Below, in pieces: positions 60,395-64,000 of a DNA stretch of 64,000 nucleotides. The notes under the pieces are model-generated. The model searched no databases, was not told the origin of the DNA, and worked only from the letters and a program-made list of their open reading frames with translations. The stretch is from Paracoccus indicus (GTDB lineage: Bacteria > Pseudomonadota > Alphaproteobacteria > Rhodobacterales > Rhodobacteraceae), in assembly GCF_003056335.1 (NCBI RefSeq), contig NZ_PYWA01000003.1, forward strand, positions 124,001 through 188,000, written 5' to 3'. Made by a program: the position numbers and the translations under genes. The first letter of the stretch is position 1. The number at the start of each line of letters is the position of its first letter.

Positions 60395-62494
60395 ATGGCG
60401 CATCTGGACCAACACGCAGGGCTGCCCAAGGGGGCGTTGGCGGCCGTGCCGCTGTTGCTGACGCCTATGGTGGCGGGGGCGGGCATCCTGGCGGTGGCGC
60501 CGGGGGCCGCGACAGGGCTGACGGCGGTTGCCGCAGGTACCGTCGGCGTGGCCTGGTATCTGCTGAGCGGGGCGGTCGGGCTGTCGCATCTGTCGCGGGG
60601 AATGGCGGCGCGCCGTGCGCTTTCGGCGATCCGATCCGAGGTCGCCTCCGCCGCCGAACCGATCTGGCTCTGCGATGCCGATGGGCTGGTGCTTTATCAG
60701 AACCAATCCGCCCATCTGGGATTCGAGGATCTGACCGGGCGCAACATCCTGTCGCTGATGACCCGTTTTCGTGCCGATGCCGATGGTCAGCTGCGGCAGA
60801 TGTCGACCCGTGCCCTGCGCCTCGGCAGCGCCGAGATGTCCCTGCCGGAAGGCGATGTCCTGACGCTCAGCTCTTTGCCGGATGCACCGCTGCAGATCTG
60901 GTCCTATCTGCGTGCCGGACAGGTGGATGAGCCTTTCCAAGTCGCTCTGGATCTGGACGACGTCGATGATCGCGACGAATTCGACGCCATTCCCGTGGCG
61001 CTGCTGCGGCTGCGGTCCGACGGGGTGATCTGCCGCGCGAATGCGGCGGCGCGGGCCCTGCTGGACGGCATGCTGACCGACGCGCTGGACCAGAACATCG
61101 CGCAACTGCTGGATGGGCCGGGCAGGCCCCTGGCCGATTGGTTGTCCGACATGTGCGCCGGGCGCGCCGTCAACCGGACCGAGATGCTGCGCCTGCGTCA
61201 CCCGGACAGCCGCAACGGCGAGATGCGCGACCGTCATTTCCAGGTTGGGCTGGCCCGCGATCCCTTCACGGCCGATCAGATCATCGCCGTTCTGACCGAC
61301 GCCAGCGAGTTGAAGACCCTGGAGGCGCAATTCGCCCAGAGCCAGAAGATGCAGGCCATCGGGCAGCTGGCCGGGGGTGTCGCGCATGATTTCAATAACC
61401 TGTTGACCGCCATCAGCGGGCATTGCGACCTGCTGATGCTGCGCCATGACAAGGGCGACCCGGATTTCGCCGACCTGGACCAGATCAGCCAGAACGCCAA
61501 CCGGGCTGCGGCGCTGGTGGGACAGTTGCTGGCATTCTCGCGCAAGCAGACGCTGACGATGCAGATGTTGGACCTGCGCGACACGCTGGCCGATCTGACC
61601 CATCTGCTGAACCGTCTGGTGGGCGAACGCGTCGGCCTGACCATCACCCACGACCCGGCCCTGCGCGCTATCCGCGCCGACAAGCGCCAACTGGAACAGG
61701 TGATCATGAACTTGGTGGTGAATGCCCGCGATGCGATGCCTGCCGGGGGCGACATCCTCATCCAGACGCGGAATGTTCACCTGGCCACGCCGGAACATCG
61801 CGACCGGGTGACACTGGCGCAGGGCGACTATGTCGCGATCACCGTGCGCGACGTGGGCGGCGGTATCGCGCCTGATCACCTTGAGAAGATCTTCGACCCC
61901 TTCTTCACCACCAAGAAGGCGGGTGAGGGGACGGGCCTGGGCCTCTCGACCGCCTACGGCATCGTCAAGCAGACCGGCGGCTACATCTTCTGTGACAGCG
62001 AGATCGGCAAGGGCACGACCTTCACCATCTATCTGCCGGCGCATGCGCGATCGCTGTTGAAGGCGCCACCCGTGGCCGTTCCGGCGACGCGCACCGATCA
62101 GCTGGCGACAGGTCCCCGCGGCCGCGTCCTGCTGGTCGAGGATGAGGCCCCCGTGCGCGCCTTCGCATCCCGCGCGTTGAAGTTGAAGGGGTTCGAGGTC
62201 GCCGAGGCTGCCTCGGGTGAGGCCGCGCTGGAACTGCTGGAAAAGGGCGACCGCCAGATCGACATCTTCGTCACCGACGTGGTGATGCCCGGGCTCGACG
62301 GCCCCTCATGGGTGCGCGAGGCCTTGAAGCTGATCCCGCAGGCCCGCGTGATCTTCATGTCCGGCTATACCGAGGACATCTTCGTCGACGGGCAGGTGCC
62401 GGTGCCCGATGCGGCCTTTCTGGCCAAGCCCTTCACGCTGACCGAACTGACCGAAATGGTCCGCACGCAGCTTGCCGCGCCGGACCCGCACTGA
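60395..62494 (+). CDS. cckA: Hybrid histidine kinase CckA
   Basis: Cell-cycle kinase/phosphatase that, via ChpT, feeds CtrA in alphaproteobacteria (motility and gene-transfer-agent control in Rhodobacter relatives). 699 residues: two N-terminal helices (AAVPLLLTPMVAGAGILAVAP, VAAGTVGVAWYLLSGAVGL), PAS-like region ~85-310, HisKA with GGVAHDFNNLLTAISGHCDLL (H near 331), HATPase with MNLVVNARDAM, DVGGGIAPDHLEKIFDPFFTTKKAGEGTGLGLSTAYGIVKQTGGYI, and a C-terminal receiver with D in VTDVVMPG (near 627). ATG 60395 has AGAGGA upstream. Confidence 0.92.
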   Translation: MAHLDQHAGLPKGALAAVPLLLTPMVAGAGILAVAPGAATGLTAVAAGTVGVAWYLLSGAVGLSHLSRGMAARRALSAIRSEVASAAEPIWLCDADGLVLYQNQSAHLGFEDLTGRNILSLMTRFRADADGQLRQMSTRALRLGSAEMSLPEGDVLTLSSLPDAPLQIWSYLRAGQVDEPFQVALDLDDVDDRDEFDAIPVALLRLRSDGVICRANAAARALLDGMLTDALDQNIAQLLDGPGRPLADWLSDMCAGRAVNRTEMLRLRHPDSRNGEMRDRHFQVGLARDPFTADQIIAVLTDASELKTLEAQFAQSQKMQAIGQLAGGVAHDFNNLLTAISGHCDLLMLRHDKGDPDFADLDQISQNANRAAALVGQLLAFSRKQTLTMQMLDLRDTLADLTHLLNRLVGERVGLTITHDPALRAIRADKRQLEQVIMNLVVNARDAMPAGGDILIQTRNVHLATPEHRDRVTLAQGDYVAITVRDVGGGIAPDHLEKIFDPFFTTKKAGEGTGLGLSTAYGIVKQTGGYIFCDSEIGKGTTFTIYLPAHARSLLKAPPVAVPATRTDQLATGPRGRVLLVEDEAPVRAFASRALKLKGFEVAEAASGEAALELLEKGDRQIDIFVTDVVMPGLDGPSWVREALKLIPQARVIFMSGYTEDIFVDGQVPVPDAAFLAKPFTLTELTEMVRTQLAAPDPH

Positions 62495-62497
62495 CCG

Positions 62498-63082
62498 CTA
62501 TAGCGTGTCGTAGAGATCCAGATCGAAGGCCATGGCCTGCCGCAACTTCCGTTCGGCGGCGGTGTCCAGATGGACATCGACACTGGGCGGGACGTTGATG
62601 CGCGGCAGCTCGATCGCGCAATCGAGGCGGGTTTCCAGGAAATCGACGAAATCCTGGATGCGTTCATATTGGAAGATGCAATCGACCCTGCGCAGACCCT
62701 CGGTCAGGAAGGCGCCCTGCGTTCCGATGCCCAAGGCCTCGGGGCCGCCTTCCAGCGCGTAGTCGTTGGCGAAATCGGCAAAGCTGACGCCGTCCATCGC
62801 GTGCTGGGGATCCTCGTGGTCGTCGCGCAGCTTGAAGCGATACCAGCTGCGCAGCCAGTCGACGGGTTCGCGCATCAGGGCGACGGTGGTGAACCGCTCA
62901 CCGGTCTGCGCCTTCAGCCAAGGCCCGAGGTGGCGGTGATAGGTGCCTATATCGGTGTGCTTCAGCTGCGCGGGACGCTGCAAGGCTGCCGAGGCCAGCG
63001 ATTCCAGCGACATCTCGATCGCGCTCGAGGCGGTCTTGGGGGTCGCAAGAAAGACCAGTCTCTGTTCCCAAAATATCAGCAT
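62498..63082 (-). CDS. Sulfotransferase family 2-like protein
   Basis: 194 residues, conserved beside recA in related genomes as a hypothetical. The 5'-phosphosulfate loop region FLATPKTASSAIEMSLESL and the 3'-phosphate strand region VALMREPVDWLRSWYRFKLRDD match the PAPS-dependent sulfotransferase pattern (TPKTA/S, RxPxxRxxSxY). The C-terminal half is short. There is no signal peptide. The target is unknown. It is convergent with cckA (three bases apart) and divergent from recA. Confidence 0.7.
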   Translation of the reverse strand: MLIFWEQRLVFLATPKTASSAIEMSLESLASAALQRPAQLKHTDIGTYHRHLGPWLKAQTGERFTTVALMREPVDWLRSWYRFKLRDDHEDPQHAMDGVSFADFANDYALEGGPEALGIGTQGAFLTEGLRRVDCIFQYERIQDFVDFLETRLDCAIELPRINVPPSVDVHLDTAAERKLRQAMAFDLDLYDTL

Positions 63083-63248
63083 TCGCAGTCGCTCCGATCA
63101 TTGGTCTGCTGCAATCGGGCCGTGGATAGCTGTCGTGCGCCACGGTGTAAACGCTTTGTTAACCAGCGGCGGGTCAAGGTCAAAAAGGCGAATCAATTAT
63201 TAACCACGCCATGCTTGAAAACCGGGGGGCGATGGCGCATGTATGTGC

Positions 63249-63263
63249 GAACAGGACGTGAAC
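63249..63263. promoter_or_regulatory. LexA (SOS) box before recA
   Basis: GAAC-N7-GAAC, the reverse complement of the alphaproteobacterial SOS box GTTC-N7-GTTC, 61 bases upstream of the recA ATG. A match of this exact spacing at this gene is strong evidence for LexA control of recA. Confidence 0.88.
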
Positions 63264-63323
63264 ATTCGTTCCGTTGAGGTGATTGCCCAGTCCGGTGGGC
63301 TGTGAAATAACGATGGGAATGAC

Positions 63324-64000
63324 ATGGCACAGGCGAGCATTTTCGACATGACCGACAAACGCACAGCAGACAAGCAGAAGGCGCTGGAAAGCGCCCTGTC
63401 CCAGATCGAACGCCAGTTCGGCAAGGGTTCGATCATGAAGCTGGGCAAGGACAGTCCCGTGGCCGAGATCGAGGCCACCTCGACCGGCTCGCTTGGCCTG
63501 GACATCGCGCTTGGCATCGGCGGTCTGCCCAAGGGCCGCATCATCGAGATCTTCGGGCCCGAAAGCTCGGGCAAGACCACGCTGACGCTGCATGTGGTGG
63601 CCGAGGAACAGAAGAAGGGCGGCGTCTGCGCCTTCGTCGACGCCGAACACGCGCTGGACCCGCAATACGCCAAGAAGCTGGGCGTGAACCTGGACGAGTT
63701 GCTGATCAGCCAACCCGACACGGGCGAGCAGGCGCTGGAAATCGTCGATACGCTGGTGCGTTCGGGCGCCGTCAGCCTGGTCGTGGTCGACTCGGTCGCG
63801 GCGCTTACACCGAAATCCGAGATCGAAGGCGACATGGGCGACATGCAGATGGGCAGCCAGGCCCGCCTGATGAGCCAGGCGATGCGCAAGCTGACCGCCA
63901 GCATCGGGCGTTCGAACTGCATGGTGATCTTCATCAACCAGATCCGCATGAAGATCGGCGTCATGTTCGGCAACCCTGAAACCACGACGGGCGGCAACGC
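63324..64000 (+). CDS. recA: Recombinase RecA (3' partial)
   Basis: Strand-exchange protein and SOS co-protease; the window ends after about 225 of the usual ~350 codons. ATG 63324 begins [41 protein letters not shown]. Walker A is GPESSGKT (78-85), followed by [77 protein letters not shown] and [22 protein letters not shown] (loop L2). The open frame runs off the right edge. It is preceded by a LexA box. Confidence 0.98.
   Translation, partial: MAQASIFDMTDKRTADKQKALESALSQIERQFGKGSIMKLGKDSPVAEIEATSTGSLGLDIALGIGGLPKGRIIEIFGPESSGKTTLTLHVVAEEQKKGGVCAFVDAEHALDPQYAKKLGVNLDELLISQPDTGEQALEIVDTLVRSGAVSLVVVDSVAALTPKSEIEGDMGDMQMGSQARLMSQAMRKLTASIGRSNCMVIFINQIRMKIGVMFGNPETTTGGN

Overview
The window is chromosomal DNA from a high-GC alphaproteobacterium, most likely the Rhodobacteraceae/Paracoccaceae and probably Paracoccus. 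The reasons are the uniformly GC-rich codon use, the dac-tmk-holB-tatD-MBL gene order, a CckA-type hybrid kinase, a GapR/DUF2312 protein, a PuuD-type urate oxidase and an alphaproteobacterial SOS box (GAAC-N7-GAAC) before recA. It is densely coded. I saw no insertion sequence, prophage, CRISPR array or rRNA. The only tRNA found is tRNA-Thr(TGT).

Layout. (1) 1-733: end of a methionine ABC transporter binding protein. (2) 770-5191 (-): thiamine operon thiD-thiO-thiS-thiG-thiE-thiF behind a TPP riboswitch, with chrA upstream. (3) 6756-8690: a DEAD-box helicase with a DbpA-like RNA-binding domain. (4) 8904-13514: a polyamine-type ABC operon (ATPase, binding protein, two permeases). (5) 13530-18937 (-): a tightly overlapping run dac-tmk-holB-tatD-MBL hydrolase-AEC transporter, then tdk. 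(6) 19736-26377: Bcr/CflA exporter, RhlE-type helicase, dtd, GapR, an unknown protein and an iron-type ABC permease. (7) 26402-34386: tRNA-Thr, cspA, a YmdB phosphoesterase, two SLC13/RCK permeases flanking a DUF1127 gene, yebC, and LysE and EamA exporters.

(8) 34444-51310 is a purine catabolism island: allE, a puuE-uraD fusion, an AzgA-type purine permease, an IclR regulator, a urate/xanthine permease, hiuH, puuD, xdhA-xdhB-xdhC and guaD, with a LysR regulator. Together these cover guanine to xanthine, urate, 5-hydroxyisourate, OHCU, allantoin and allantoate, and ureidoglycine to ureidoglycolate. The allantoate amidohydrolase and ureidoglycolate lyase steps are not in the window. A PepSY membrane protein and a small DUF2946-like protein sit inside the island. 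An imperfect palindrome, CTTTCAA-N7-TTGAAAG, lies about 80-90 bp before both the azgA-type gene and xdhA (next to the lysR start), suggesting one regulator serves both.

(9) 51320-57520: a type III polyketide synthase with an isoprenylcysteine-methyltransferase-like partner, then a dctB-dctD pair divergent from dctA; this DctD lacks the sigma-54 contact motif GAFTGA. (10) 57554-64000: a redoxin, a GIY-YIG protein with membrane segments, rsmB, cckA, a sulfotransferase-like protein and the first two thirds of recA under a LexA box.
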